Notes: generated by a model not told the origin, from the sequence alone. Counted from the stretch's first letter, positions 16,564 through 25,568 are shown. The stretch: 33,482 nucleotides of DNA from an uncultured Verrucomicrobia subdivision 3 bacterium (GCA_903913865.1 CAIWMU010000030.1:1-33482); one strand, 5' to 3'. A program made the numbers and translations.

Positions 16564-18297
16564 ATGAAAACCAAATCGTCAGCTCCAAAGCACGAAGCCT
16601 ACGGCATCTGGCTCGTTCTGGTCATGACTGCGGTCAGCATCTCCCTCTTTGCCGGCGCTGCTAAGTGGACGGCGCAATCCATCGCCGTCAATGAGCGCAA
16701 CAACACCTACAACAAGACCGTTGCGGCCGCCGAGGCGGCCACTGAAGTTGTCCTTTCCTACATGTCCCGGGATTTCCTCAACCAATCCTACAGCCCGAGC
16801 CGCATGGACTATTATGGACACCAGATCCCCACCGGAGACTGGGCATCCGATTACGAATTCAGGGACAATCATGACCATATCAACCACACTCAGGTAAGCA
16901 GCACATCCACAATGCGGGTGACAAATCTCACTTCCCAGTTCGCCGGGTTGTATGGTCTTGCTTATGGCTGCCAGATCAAGGGGCGTGCCAGATCCATCAA
17001 CAGCCGCTACGACATTTCCGCCACTGTACAACAGGATTTCCAACTCGCCTCCATCCCGGTGTTTCAATTCGCGATTTTCTATGCGATGGATCTCGAGGTG
17101 CATCCCGGTCCGGCCATGGTGATCACGGGAAAAGTGCATGGAAATGCCAATATCTACACCCGACCAGGCGCCACTCTTGATTACAAGGACGACGTGGGCG
17201 CCACGGGGCGTATTTACACCAATCGCCATCCGAGTGATCCCACGGCGCCCTCCAGTGGCACCCTCAAATTCTGGAAGCAGAAAACAGATGGCGTCAGCTG
17301 CCTCACCCTGCCCATCGCGAGCAACAACAGTCCGGCGGCGGTACGCGGTATTCTGGAATTGCCGCCCTTTGGCGAGAACCCCCTCTCAAACGACGGGCAG
17401 GAACGTTATTACAACAAGTGCGACCTCATCGTCATGGTGACACAGACAAACATCAGCGTCAAAACCGGGTTGTGGGATGGCTGGGATTCGGTGACGCCTG
17501 ATTTGAATCCAGGCAAGACAAACGCCAGCTTCTCTTTTATTTCAACCAACAGTAGCTTTTACGATGCCCGCGAGGGCAAGCTCACACTGCTCACTGAGTT
17601 GGATGTTGGCAAGTTGGGCACCTGGATGACGAATTCAGCCACAGGTGCATCAGTCAACAGTGATGCAATATATAAGACCGGGCATAGTCTGGCTTCGGTC
17701 TACATTTATGACGCCCGCAATTCAGGATCCAAGCTCCCTGCAGTCCGGCTCATCAATGGCCAATACCTGCCCCCGAGCGGGTTGACAGTTGCCACCCGCC
17801 TGCCGCTTTATGTCAAGGGCCATTTCAATGCGCCTGATACCACTGTGGGGCAGACCAACACGGCATCAACCAAGCCATCATCCCTGCTTGGTGATGCCAT
17901 TACCCTCTTGTCCTCCAGTTGGAACGACGCGAGCGGGTCCAACAGCCTTTCGACCCGCACCCCAGTCAACACCACCGTCAATGCCGCTTTCCTCGCCGGG
18001 ATCGTCCAGACCACCAACGCCTCCGGCACGAAGCATTATAGCGGTGGTGTGGAGAACTTCCCGCGTTTCCTCGAAAACTGGAGTAGCGGCACGTTGACAT
18101 ACAACGGGTCGATGGTGGTCATGTTTCCGAGCCAGTTTGCCACCAACTGGTGGATCACCCCCGGAACCTATTACAACGCACCGACCCGTAAGTGGGCTTT
18201 CGACCTCAATTTTCTCGATTACAACAAGCTGCCACCAGCCACTCCGCAGGTGCGAAAGTTGGTGCGAAGTGGATGGAGTGTGGTCTCGGGTACCTGA
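16564..18297 (+). CDS. PilX-like surface or pilus-associated protein
   Basis: 577 aa. The N-terminus (residues 13-33, GIWLVLVMTAVSISLFAGAA) is a membrane helix, followed by ERNNTYNKTVAAAEAATEVV. This matches the layout of PilX/GspK-type N-termini, where an AAEAA motif follows the helix. The remaining 500 residues are rich in Asn, Thr and Ser with repeated beta-strand-like stretches and look extracellular. No catalytic motif is visible. It follows two minor pseudopilins by 24 bases, so it is likely the large tip or adhesin-like subunit of the same pseudopilus; this is an inference. Orthodox PilX proteins are much shorter (about 200 aa). Confidence 0.65.
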   Translation: MKTKSSAPKHEAYGIWLVLVMTAVSISLFAGAAKWTAQSIAVNERNNTYNKTVAAAEAATEVVLSYMSRDFLNQSYSPSRMDYYGHQIPTGDWASDYEFRDNHDHINHTQVSSTSTMRVTNLTSQFAGLYGLAYGCQIKGRARSINSRYDISATVQQDFQLASIPVFQFAIFYAMDLEVHPGPAMVITGKVHGNANIYTRPGATLDYKDDVGATGRIYTNRHPSDPTAPSSGTLKFWKQKTDGVSCLTLPIASNNSPAAVRGILELPPFGENPLSNDGQERYYNKCDLIVMVTQTNISVKTGLWDGWDSVTPDLNPGKTNASFSFISTNSSFYDAREGKLTLLTELDVGKLGTWMTNSATGASVNSDAIYKTGHSLASVYIYDARNSGSKLPAVRLINGQYLPPSGLTVATRLPLYVKGHFNAPDTTVGQTNTASTKPSSLLGDAITLLSSSWNDASGSNSLSTRTPVNTTVNAAFLAGIVQTTNASGTKHYSGGVENFPRFLENWSSGTLTYNGSMVVMFPSQFATNWWITPGTYYNAPTRKWAFDLNFLDYNKLPPATPQVRKLVRSGWSVVSGT

Positions 18298-18440
18298 TTT
18301 TGCCGGTGGGCTGATCCACGATCCGGCTCAAGTCAGGTTGTGAGTTCGAGAGCGGTTGCCCCAGTGACATCAGGTTCGGGCAGGATTCATGGACCCCCGG
18401 GGCGCTGCGGTTGGTTTGCTGGCCTGCAGAACCGTCCTTT

Positions 18441-19142
18441 CTAAACGCCGCCGCTCTTGTCGAGCAGGGCGATCTTCTGCCAGATCTTCTGGGAGAGTTC
18501 CGTGGTCAGATCCTCCACATCATCCACGGCATCAAGCACGACCGGATCCTCAAGACTCTGGGAATAAAGCGCGGCGATCTTGCCGATGATGGAGAGCATC
18601 TCGCTGCAATAATCAAGGTAGCGGCCCAGTTCAAAGGGGTTGAGTGAGCGGCGTGGAGAGGAGGCCGTCTGCGCCCAGGAGGTGCCTCCCGCCCCCGGAT
18701 CCTTGGTGAGCTGGTGCATGTCCACGATGTGCGCCATGGCCCGGAGTTCATGAATCGAGGCCAGCGCCCGGTTCCGCTTGATGCGTGACTCCCATGTCAG
18801 CAGGAAAATGACTGAGGCGCCTATGAAAAAGATGCAACTGAGACCGGCATCCAAAACCTGAATGAAGGTCGCCATCTCATGGAGATCAGAAACGCGCAGT
18901 GTGGCAAAGAGCAGTCCCAAAACGAACAGGATCACAACCACGAGCAGAAAGACACCCAGCCTGAGCGGAATATGGGGTTTTTGTATCCAGGTCAACCGGT
19001 CCAGAGTTTCATCCGCGACTTTTGAAACCTCATCACCCAGCTTGCTCAGGCCCGAGAGGGGAAACCTTTCCCCAATCCGGCTTTGGAGCAGCCGGGCTGT
19101 GGCCACAATTTTGTGGGCATCAAGTCTCCTGTACATGGTCAT
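18441..19142 (-). CDS. Two-TM membrane protein of unknown function
   Basis: 233 aa from ATG 19142, which has GGAAG five bases upstream; the frame opens further to 19196. An N-terminal soluble part (1-58, beginning MYRRLDAHKIVATARLLQ) is followed by two membrane helices at about 61-81 and 97-116. A cytoplasmic C-terminal region follows, containing AMAHIVDMHQLTKDP and a helical tail with several Asp/Glu pairs. The DMHQLTKDP stretch looks like a conserved family motif, but I cannot attach a name. No enzyme motif is visible. It lies downstream of the outer-membrane barrel gene, probably as a separate unit because a terminator-like hairpin lies between them. Confidence 0.7.
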   Translation of the reverse strand: MTMYRRLDAHKIVATARLLQSRIGERFPLSGLSKLGDEVSKVADETLDRLTWIQKPHIPLRLGVFLLVVVILFVLGLLFATLRVSDLHEMATFIQVLDAGLSCIFFIGASVIFLLTWESRIKRNRALASIHELRAMAHIVDMHQLTKDPGAGGTSWAQTASSPRRSLNPFELGRYLDYCSEMLSIIGKIAALYSQSLEDPVVLDAVDDVEDLTTELSQKIWQKIALLDKSGGV

Positions 19143-19205
19143 TGCTGCTTCCAGAATGGCAGGGAAACAGGCGTGTATCACGTCTTTTGAACACAAAAGT
19201 GTCTG

Positions 19206-19223
19206 AAAACCGCAAGCCTGCGG
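19206..19223 (-). terminator. Terminator-like hairpin after barrel gene
   Basis: On the minus strand, CCGCA and TGCGG pair across a 4-base loop and are followed by TTTT (19206-19209). The stem is only five pairs, so termination would be weak. It lies about 50 bases after the barrel gene's stop. Confidence 0.4.
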
Positions 19224-19275
19224 ATCCCCGGCCAGAGTGACCGGACGCGGGGTTCAGCGGGGTGGATGGCCCCCA

Positions 19276-20178
19276 CTAATAGCGGAATGTGAGCCCTATG
19301 AACGGATTGATATCATCGGCAGAGCGGGTCACCCCGATGTTGACTCCTGCATCCAATTGCAGGTTTGCCGTGAGCCCGTAAGTCAGGCCCAGATCCACGG
19401 TTCCAACCCAAGGGCTGCCTGCTTCATCGCTGACCGAGCTGAAGAACTCTGCATACCCGGCCAGCGGGCCTGCAATATCGTGGGAGAGGGTGACACTATG
19501 GACGAATTCCGGATGATTGCCGCCACCCTCAGTGTCGCGGACGACGTTCAGCTGGGTCATCAGCCCCATCCCCCAACCGGCTGGCAGATCCACCGCCAAA
19601 GGAATGATCAGGCCCCCCTCCACTGATTTGTTGCCAAGATGGTCCTGATTGGAGGGGATCTTAACAAATGGCATGATGGCCAGAGCCGTTTTCCCTCCAT
19701 CATTCCCCCACAGATTGAATTTGAACCGGGGTGTGATATCACCAAATCCGGACTGGTGGAGGGTGGCGTGGTTGAGCCGATCTTCGGTGGTGACCTTATT
19801 CCAAGTCTCGACGATGAACTGCAGATCCAGATTATGGAGGATGCCGAGCCTGAGATTCAGGGGTGCCACAGAGTAACTGGAAACACGGGTGTCTCCGCCG
19901 GCGGAGGTATCCCTGTCGTGCGTGTAGTTCACCAGATCCATTTCAAGTTGGACGTGGCCGGCATCGACGGTGAAGGGCCCTTCCGTCTTGTCCGGTCGAT
20001 CGCTGGCCATCTCCCTCAACAATTCATCCGGCGTTGGATTGAAGAGGTTGAATGAACTCTTGTCGACGGGATTGGCCGATTCACTCCCGGCAGTTGCGCA
20101 AGAACCGGGCTGCACGATGCCCAACAGCAGGGACAAAGGCAGGGCGGCAAACGGTAACATTCCTCCTGTATCTCTCAT
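19276..20178 (-). CDS. Outer-membrane beta-barrel (phenol MetA-like) protein
   Basis: 300 aa from ATG 20178, which has AAAGGAGC at ideal spacing; upstream in-frame ATGs are less likely. A signal peptide covers about residues 1-28 (MLPFAALPLSLLLGIVQPGSCA). The mature protein shows RPDKTEGPFTVDAGHVQLE, alternating strands such as LNLRLGILHNLDLQFI, GFGDITPRFKFNLWG, and a C-terminal INPFIGLTFRY ending in Tyr, all typical of outer-membrane barrels. The pattern fits the 'MetA-pathway of phenol degradation' putative transporter family (PF13557). Its cargo is unknown; the name of that family does not prove a role in phenol use. The gene follows the response regulator by 111 bases in the same direction. 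Confidence 0.8.
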   Translation of the reverse strand: MRDTGGMLPFAALPLSLLLGIVQPGSCATAGSESANPVDKSSFNLFNPTPDELLREMASDRPDKTEGPFTVDAGHVQLEMDLVNYTHDRDTSAGGDTRVSSYSVAPLNLRLGILHNLDLQFIVETWNKVTTEDRLNHATLHQSGFGDITPRFKFNLWGNDGGKTALAIMPFVKIPSNQDHLGNKSVEGGLIIPLAVDLPAGWGMGLMTQLNVVRDTEGGGNHPEFVHSVTLSHDIAGPLAGYAEFFSSVSDEAGSPWVGTVDLGLTYGLTANLQLDAGVNIGVTRSADDINPFIGLTFRY

Positions 20179-20289
20179 GATTGCTCCTTTCAACCAAATT
20201 CCCGAAAAAGGCAGTTCTCCCGTGCTGTTTCCGGCAAAGCGATGCAGGGCTTTCACCAGCACGTCAGTCCCCAGCTGCCCCAGCCAACC

Positions 20290-20919
20290 TCACTCAAGCA
20301 AATTGTGCTGGCAGACGTAGCGGGTCAGGTCAACATTGCTGGAAATTTGGAGCTTTTCGGAAATGCGTGCACGGTAGGTGGCTATGGTCTTTTCGCTCAA
20401 GCCCATCTCAGCCGCAACCTCCTTGAGGGTTTGTCCCGAGGCCACATGCCGCAGAACCTGAAGTTCGCGACCGGAAAGTGTTTCGTGGAGTGGGCGGACA
20501 TCAGCAGTGCCAATAACTGTCGCGAAGTGCTCTGCGAGTGATGGCGGCACATAACGTCCCCCTGCGATGACCTTGCTGATTGCTGCAAGCAGTTCGTCGG
20601 GACCGATGGATTTATTCAGATAACCGGATGCCCCGGATTTGAAGGCTCTGACCGCAAACTCTTTTTCCGAGTAGCAGCTGAGGATTATGACAGGGGTCTG
20701 GGCGCGGACCTTCTTGGACTCCTCCAAAACCTCAAAACCGCTTCTGCCGGGCATGTTGATGTCCAGCAGGATGAGATCCCATTCCTCAGCCATGAGCAGG
20801 GCTATGGCCTCAGGCGTTGTTGCCGCCTGGCCGAAGGTCACGTCAGGATAGGCCGACTTGATAATTTCGCAAATCCCACGGCGAACCACCACATGATCGT
20901 CTGCTATTAGGATGCGCAT
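20290..20919 (-). CDS. NarL/LuxR-type response regulator, orphan
   Basis: 209 aa: a receiver domain (1-120) and a LuxR-type helix-turn-helix (about 145-208). Receiver residues are complete: acidic pair Asp7-Asp8 (ILIADDH), phosphoacceptor Asp53 (LILLDINMPG), Ser81 and Lys103 (GYLNKSIGP). The DNA-binding part reads LSGRELQVLRHVASGQTLKE, then AAEMGLSEKTIATYRARI. ATG 20922 directly precedes the chosen ATG 20919; neither has a strong ribosome site. No histidine kinase is adjacent, so its partner is unknown. Position between a prepilin gene and an outer-membrane barrel gene suggests, but does not show, that it regulates the barrel gene. Confidence 0.93.
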   Translation of the reverse strand: MRILIADDHVVVRRGICEIIKSAYPDVTFGQAATTPEAIALLMAEEWDLILLDINMPGRSGFEVLEESKKVRAQTPVIILSCYSEKEFAVRAFKSGASGYLNKSIGPDELLAAISKVIAGGRYVPPSLAEHFATVIGTADVRPLHETLSGRELQVLRHVASGQTLKEVAAEMGLSEKTIATYRARISEKLQISSNVDLTRYVCQHNLLE

Positions 20920-20950
20920 CATGAACTTGGTAATGTTTGACCGTCGTTTA

Positions 20951-21002
20951 CTGCTGCGGGATTCCAGCAGCGCCGGATGTCGGGCTCATACCCCCGATCC
21001 GG
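20951..21002 (-). terminator. Hairpins downstream of the H-X9-DG prepilin
   Basis: An imperfect stem pairs the CCGGATGTCGGG and CCCCGATCCGG segments (20973-21002, one bulge). A smaller CTGCTG/CAGCAG hairpin follows at 20951-20970. There is no T-run, so the terminator role is uncertain. They separate the prepilin stop (21028) from the response regulator start. Confidence 0.35.
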
Positions 21003-21027
21003 GACCTGAAACTTTCCTCCCGCAGGG

Positions 21028-21972
21028 TTAATAATTGAACATGTTGCGACCGGTGGAAATTTCCACATAGCCGGTTCTCTCCAAATACCAGGCGAAATCC
21101 TGACGACCGGCAGCGTCAAAAGCTTTGGTCGCCGGGTATGAAAACTGAACCCGGGGATACTTGGAGGAGTCGCTGCGCCACTTCTTGATCTCCGAGTGAC
21201 CATCGGCAAAGGAAAATCCGCAAGCTCCATTGTGGTAGCTGGCCGGGAGATCCTGCCAGGCCGTGGCAGTCGGATTGTTGATGAAATATCCATCGTTGAT
21301 GGAGTCCGGATGCTCGTCGATCATCAGCCAGGTCTTCGAGGGCTTCGGAATCATCGCCTGCTTCAGGAATTGGCGGTATTGCGTGAAGCCCCAATTCTGA
21401 CCAAACAGCGTGGGGTCACTCCCGACGCTGAACCGGCCGAAGATGGAGTTCATGGAGAGGCTGCGGTTGCGTTGCTTCCATCCCGCAGACGCTTGCGCCC
21501 CGCTCAGATACTTGTCAGCCGGGCACCTGTAGGCTCCAATGGCGCCGCTGGTGTATTTGCCCAGCACGCCGCTAACCACCCAATCGACGTTGGTATTGCT
21601 GCTATCAGCGACGCCGGCCCCGGCTCCGAATGTCATGACGTTGTTGACCCAGTTGTCGAATTTTTTCAGGTTGATCGCATCGATCGTCTCCTGCACCCCA
21701 TAATTGTTGGCGACCCGGTCGACGTAGTCCCCTGAGTAAAGGTGCCAGGCGATGGTGATCTGCTTGGTGTTGTTAAGGCACAGGATGCCCTGTGCCTTGG
21801 CCTTGGCGTTGCTGAGGGAGGGCAGCAGCATGGCGGCAAGGATGGCGATGATCGCGATCACCACCAACAGTTCGATCAGCGTGAAGCCGCCCTGACGACG
21901 GTCACGGATTGTGACAGGAGCAGATGGATTGTTCTGCCGGTGAGAAAATGAGATTGCTTGAACTATGCTCAT
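21028..21972 (-). CDS. Prepilin-type protein with H-X9-DG motif
   Basis: 314 aa from ATG 21972; the open frame reaches 22137, but the extra residues are not leader-like. After a 29-residue basic leader comes the prepilin site G29|F30 in [20 protein letters not shown], with Glu34 at +5. The C-terminal domain ends with a histidine, nine residues and DG ([21 protein letters not shown] region), the H-X9-DG signature of a large family expanded in Planctomycetes, Verrucomicrobia and Lentisphaerae. These are presumed major or minor pseudopilins; their roles are not established. It is monocistronic in appearance and divergent from the DUF885 gene. Confidence 0.92.
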   Translation of the reverse strand: MSIVQAISFSHRQNNPSAPVTIRDRRQGGFTLIELLVVIAIIAILAAMLLPSLSNAKAKAQGILCLNNTKQITIAWHLYSGDYVDRVANNYGVQETIDAINLKKFDNWVNNVMTFGAGAGVADSSNTNVDWVVSGVLGKYTSGAIGAYRCPADKYLSGAQASAGWKQRNRSLSMNSIFGRFSVGSDPTLFGQNWGFTQYRQFLKQAMIPKPSKTWLMIDEHPDSINDGYFINNPTATAWQDLPASYHNGACGFSFADGHSEIKKWRSDSSKYPRVQFSYPATKAFDAAGRQDFAWYLERTGYVEISTGRNMFNY

Positions 21973-22050
21973 AAGCCGCAGTATGCGTCCACCCTTCGAT
22001 GAATGCAAGCCGTTGTTCGTCAAGATTGCTTGTTGTGAGATTTTCGGCCT

Positions 22051-22088
22051 GAATCCGTCCCTGAAAGGGCTGCCGTTCGAACGGATTC
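22051..22088. promoter_or_regulatory. Nested inverted repeats in divergent intergenic region
   Basis: GAATCCGT (22051-22058) pairs exactly with ACGGATTC (22081-22088). Inside lie a CCCT/AGGG hairpin (22059-22069) and, overlapping the right arm, a perfect 12-base palindrome CCGTTCGAACGG (22073-22084). It lies between the divergent prepilin (start 21972) and DUF885 (start 22136) genes, where an operator could act on both. No regulator is known. Confidence 0.4.
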
Positions 22089-22135
22089 CTGCAATTCGAC
22101 TGGCAAAATAGTCCGTTTCAGGCGATTTCTGATAC

Positions 22136-23746
22136 ATGAATGACTCGGGGAAACAGTTTGACGGTATTTTGGACGATTATTTTGAGCGGTTGCTGGCCGA
22201 TGTTCCAACATTCGCCGTAGTCTCTGGAGGATTGGCGGAGGGAGAAGGCCGGTTGGGCAGGGCGGATGCAGCCTTTCATAAACGTCGCGAGGCTGCCCGA
22301 CAAAAGACCCTGCAGAGGCTCGATCAAATCTCCCCTGGAACCCTTTCGAAGGAGCAACATCTGGACAGACTCGCACTGAGGACCCAACTTCTGAGGGAGA
22401 CGGAGGATTTTTCCCGGAATCGGCACGAGATTGATCCCGGTGGTGCAGAGCAGATCCTTTCGATCCTGTTTCATGAACTGCAGCGGGCGGATGACGAGCC
22501 CGAGCGGGCTGCCGCCAACCTGCGTCGGCTGCTCAAGCAGGTTCCCGGGTTTCTGGAGGGGGCGGGCGAAACGCTCAAAACCCCTGAGCCGGTCTGGTTG
22601 AAAATCATGGAAGAGACCGTCTCCGGTGCCGAAAGCCTGCTTGGAGGGGTTCGGAAGGTTCTGGAAGCCTCCAATCCACGCCCTCAGGACGATGCGATGA
22701 TCGCATCCACCCAGAAGGCGCTCGAAGGTTACCGCGACCACGCATCCTCGCTCCCTCCTGCGCCGGATGGATCCTTTGCCCTGGGAGCGGCGGGGATGCA
22801 ACGACGTGTCCGGGACGAATTGGGCCTGGACTACACCCTGGGGCAAATCGAAGCGCTGGCTGTCGCGGAGGCGGATCGTGTTGGGGGACTGCTCCAGAAA
22901 GCCTGTGCGGCATTCGGTCGCAACAAATCGGCGGAGGAGATCATATCGACCCTTCGCTCTGAGTGGCATCCGGGCCAGCCCCTGTTGGAGCTCTACAGGA
23001 CTGAGACCACCCGGATCGCCTCAGCCTTCAAGCAGGCTGGTGCGGTGACCTTTCCGAAGGGGGATGAACTGGAGGTGAGACCTGTGCCGGAGTTCCTGCG
23101 GTCCCTGATCCCCACTGCGGCATACTCCCAGCCGGGGGCCTTCGCAAAGCGCCAGCGTGGGATCTTCTGGGTCAACGACCTGAGCCTCACGAAGGAGTCT
23201 GCTGCGGAGAAACTTGCCGAACAGCAGCAGCATTTCGGGATGTCCCTGACGTGCGCCCACGAAGCCTATCCCGGTCATCATCTGCAGTTTGTGACCGCCA
23301 ACCAGCACCCCCGCCGGTGGCGGAGGCTGTTTGCCCATGCTGTTTTTTATGAGGGGTGGACCCTCTGGTGCGAGCAGATGATGATGGATCTGCAGATCGA
23401 CTCCTCGCCGTGGCTTCCGGTCCAGCAATTGCATGATGCTCTCTGGCGATGCCATAGGATTCTGGTGGATCTCCGCCTCCAGACCGGCCGATATTCCCAT
23501 GCCCAGGCGACGCGCCACCTGCAGAAGCACATTGGCTTCACCCCAGCCCGCGCTTCGGCCGACGTAAACTGGTATACCGGCCAGCCGGGTGTCCCCATGA
23601 GTTACTGGCTGGGCCGGCTGGAAGTGGCCCGTCTGCATGCCAAGCTCGTTCAGGGTCGGGGCTGGGAGGTCCAGAGGTTCAATGATTGGCTCCTGAGCTT
23701 TGGCACAATTCCCCAGGCATGGATCGAAAAATACGGGCTGGATTGA
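22136..23746 (+). CDS. DUF885 family metallopeptidase-like protein
   Basis: 536 aa. The C-terminal half carries the family's HEAYPGHH motif (His375, Glu376, His381, His382) and a downstream YEGWTLWCE segment near residue 405, the two putative zinc-site elements of DUF885 proteins (PF05960). The N-terminal half is helical ([21 protein letters not shown], a typical start for the family). The family is thought to be peptidase-like; substrates are mostly unknown. Many relatives have a signal peptide or lipobox, but this one has neither, so it is probably cytoplasmic. Its stop is followed by a CCGGG/CCCGG hairpin with T-rich sequence, so it is probably transcribed alone. Confidence 0.88.
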   Translation: MNDSGKQFDGILDDYFERLLADVPTFAVVSGGLAEGEGRLGRADAAFHKRREAARQKTLQRLDQISPGTLSKEQHLDRLALRTQLLRETEDFSRNRHEIDPGGAEQILSILFHELQRADDEPERAAANLRRLLKQVPGFLEGAGETLKTPEPVWLKIMEETVSGAESLLGGVRKVLEASNPRPQDDAMIASTQKALEGYRDHASSLPPAPDGSFALGAAGMQRRVRDELGLDYTLGQIEALAVAEADRVGGLLQKACAAFGRNKSAEEIISTLRSEWHPGQPLLELYRTETTRIASAFKQAGAVTFPKGDELEVRPVPEFLRSLIPTAAYSQPGAFAKRQRGIFWVNDLSLTKESAAEKLAEQQQHFGMSLTCAHEAYPGHHLQFVTANQHPRRWRRLFAHAVFYEGWTLWCEQMMMDLQIDSSPWLPVQQLHDALWRCHRILVDLRLQTGRYSHAQATRHLQKHIGFTPARASADVNWYTGQPGVPMSYWLGRLEVARLHAKLVQGRGWEVQRFNDWLLSFGTIPQAWIEKYGLD

Positions 23747-23796
23747 TGAATTGACCTGCCATCAAACAGACGGGACGCCTCTCCGCAATCGCTGTG

Positions 23797-23828
23797 CCGG
23801 GTTTGAGCCCGGGTTTTGGTGGTTTTTG
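23797..23828 (+). terminator. Weak intrinsic terminator after DUF885 gene
   Basis: CCGGG (23797-23801) pairs with CCCGG (23808-23812) across a 6-base loop, followed by T-rich sequence TTTTGGTGGTTTTT. The short stem and interrupted T-run make this a tentative call. Confidence 0.35.
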
Positions 23829-23897
23829 GGCTCCAAATCCGGGCAAGTCCGGTTTCTGCAATTGTTGCGCCGCCTCAAAGCACGTAGAGTGTGCGAT

Positions 23898-23917
23898 CAC
23901 GGCTGCCGTCAGCCGTG
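23898..23917 (+). promoter_or_regulatory. 8-bp hairpin just upstream of the zinc-ribbon SDR start
   Basis: CACGGCTG and CAGCCGTG are exact inverted repeats around CCGT and end 14 bases before the ATG at 23932. A stem here would cover the place where a ribosome site would lie, and no Shine-Dalgarno sequence is visible between it and the start. It could lower or regulate translation; it could also be an operator. Confidence 0.35.
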
Positions 23918-23931
23918 CATGATTTGCAACG

Positions 23932-25464
23932 ATGACTACCGAAAACGTGCCTGAGCAATTGCGGGCCGCCATCCAGATTTTGGAGAGGGCGGCTTCCGAC
24001 CGCATGCTCCTTTCCCAGATTTCCCAGGAGGAATACTCACGGTTGCTCAAGGCTGCCGGACAGGTTTTTCTGCCCGATCCGAGAGAACGCCGCCGGTTTG
24101 TGAAGTCCCGCATGCGGCAGAGGAAGGAGGAGAAGGAGCAGCGGACCCAGGGAGTGCTCAACCAGACGGGCATCAGGGAGTTGCGCCGCCGCCCTGTCTA
24201 TACAACACCCATGCCGCTGCCACCCCCATCCATCGAGCCCCAGGAAATCACCGATGATCCGGACTTTCGTGATGCCGTCGAGCCGCTGAACTGCTACATC
24301 TGCAAGCGGCAGTATTCCACCCTCCACCATTTTTACGACCAGCTCTGTCCCACCTGCGCGGATCTGAACTTCCACAAGCGGACGGAGTTGGCGGATCTGC
24401 GGGGGAGGGTGGCCCTGCTCACCGGGGGACGTGTCAAAATCGGTTATCAGACCGGCATCAAGCTTTTGCGGGCGGGTGCAGGGTTGATTGTGACCACCCG
24501 TTTTCCACGTGATTCTGCGGCCCGCTACGCCCGGGAACCGGACTTTGCTGAGTGGGGGCACCGCCTGGAGATCTTTGGGCTGGATCTTCGCCATACCCCC
24601 AGTGTCGAGGCGTTCTGCCGTCAGCTTAATGCCAACCACTCCCGTCTGGATTTCATCATCAACAACGCATGCCAGACGGTACGCCGCCCCCCCGGTTTCT
24701 ATGAGCATATGATGTCCCTTGAGCGGGCGTCGCTCAATTCCCTGCCGGAGCAGGCCCGTCGGCTTATTGGGGCGTATGAGGGGTTGCGCGGCTACCACAT
24801 CCTGCCGGAAGGCGGGGCTGAGGTATCGGTGCCGCAGCTGGTTTCCGATGTGGCAGGTCTTACCCATGCCGCCGAACTCTCTCAGGTGCCCCTGCTGCCG
24901 GAGGAGCTTGCCGCACAAAAGGGGCTCTTCCCCGAGGGCAGGCTGGATCAGGATCTGCAGCAGGTCGATTTGAGGGACCGCAACTCCTGGCGTCTTCAGC
25001 TGGACGAGGTTCCCTCAGTGGAGTTGCTGGAGGTGCAGCTGGTTAATGCGGTGGCCCCCTTCATCCTGAATGCGAGACTCAAGCCACTCATGCTCCGGTC
25101 CCCGGACCGTGACAAGCACATTGTCAATGTCTCCGCGATGGAGGGCCAGTTCTACCGCCGATACAAGACGACGCGGCATCCCCATACGAACATGGCAAAG
25201 GCAGCCCTCAACATGATGACCCGCACCTCTGCGGCTGATTATCAGGCCGATGGCATTCACATGAACGCTGTCGACACGGGCTGGGTGACGGATGAGGACG
25301 CATCGCCGATCGCCGAACGGAAGTTGCGCGAGCTTCAGTTTCATCCCCCTCTCGACATCGTGGACGGGGCAGCCCGAATTGTTGATCCCATCATCTCAGG
25401 GTTCAACACAGGCCAGCATGTTTGGGGAAAATTCTTGAAGGACTATCAGGAAACGGACTGGTAG
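23932..25464 (+). CDS. Zinc-ribbon/SDR fusion protein lacking catalytic Tyr
   Basis: 510 aa in three parts. Residues 1-110 are helical and highly charged ([14 protein letters not shown]). Residues 121-142 hold four cysteines, CYIC and CPTC (Cys121, 124, 139, 142), a likely zinc ribbon. Residues 155-500 are a Rossmann domain of the short-chain dehydrogenase class: TGGRVKIG cofactor loop (164-171), IINNAC (Asn244-Asn245-Ala246), NVSAMEG (Ser401), then [12 protein letters not shown], where the family YxxxK has Lys423 but Thr419 in place of Tyr. About 155 residues separate NNA and Ser, roughly three times the usual spacing. Cofactor binding is plausible; normal dehydrogenase chemistry is doubtful. 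Cytoplasmic, monocistronic, role unknown. Confidence 0.82.
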   Translation: MTTENVPEQLRAAIQILERAASDRMLLSQISQEEYSRLLKAAGQVFLPDPRERRRFVKSRMRQRKEEKEQRTQGVLNQTGIRELRRRPVYTTPMPLPPPSIEPQEITDDPDFRDAVEPLNCYICKRQYSTLHHFYDQLCPTCADLNFHKRTELADLRGRVALLTGGRVKIGYQTGIKLLRAGAGLIVTTRFPRDSAARYAREPDFAEWGHRLEIFGLDLRHTPSVEAFCRQLNANHSRLDFIINNACQTVRRPPGFYEHMMSLERASLNSLPEQARRLIGAYEGLRGYHILPEGGAEVSVPQLVSDVAGLTHAAELSQVPLLPEELAAQKGLFPEGRLDQDLQQVDLRDRNSWRLQLDEVPSVELLEVQLVNAVAPFILNARLKPLMLRSPDRDKHIVNVSAMEGQFYRRYKTTRHPHTNMAKAALNMMTRTSAADYQADGIHMNAVDTGWVTDEDASPIAERKLRELQFHPPLDIVDGAARIVDPIISGFNTGQHVWGKFLKDYQETDW

Positions 25465-25489
25465 GTGGGGGCGGTTCTCCGCCTCCCCC

Positions 25490-25523
25490 CCAATAAACGA
25501 AAGTGCCCGCGCAAGGCGGGCAC
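25490..25523 (-). terminator. Intrinsic terminator of the EF-hand gene
   Basis: GTGCCCGC (25503-25510) and GCGGGCAC (25516-25523) form a perfect 8-bp stem with a 5-base loop. On the minus strand the stem is followed by TTTCGTTTAT. It lies about 45 bases after the EF-hand gene's stop, and between converging genes. Confidence 0.8.
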
Positions 25524-25568
25524 CTTCCCCGAAACCACCGAGAACCTCAGCCGGGTCCGGCGGGTGAT

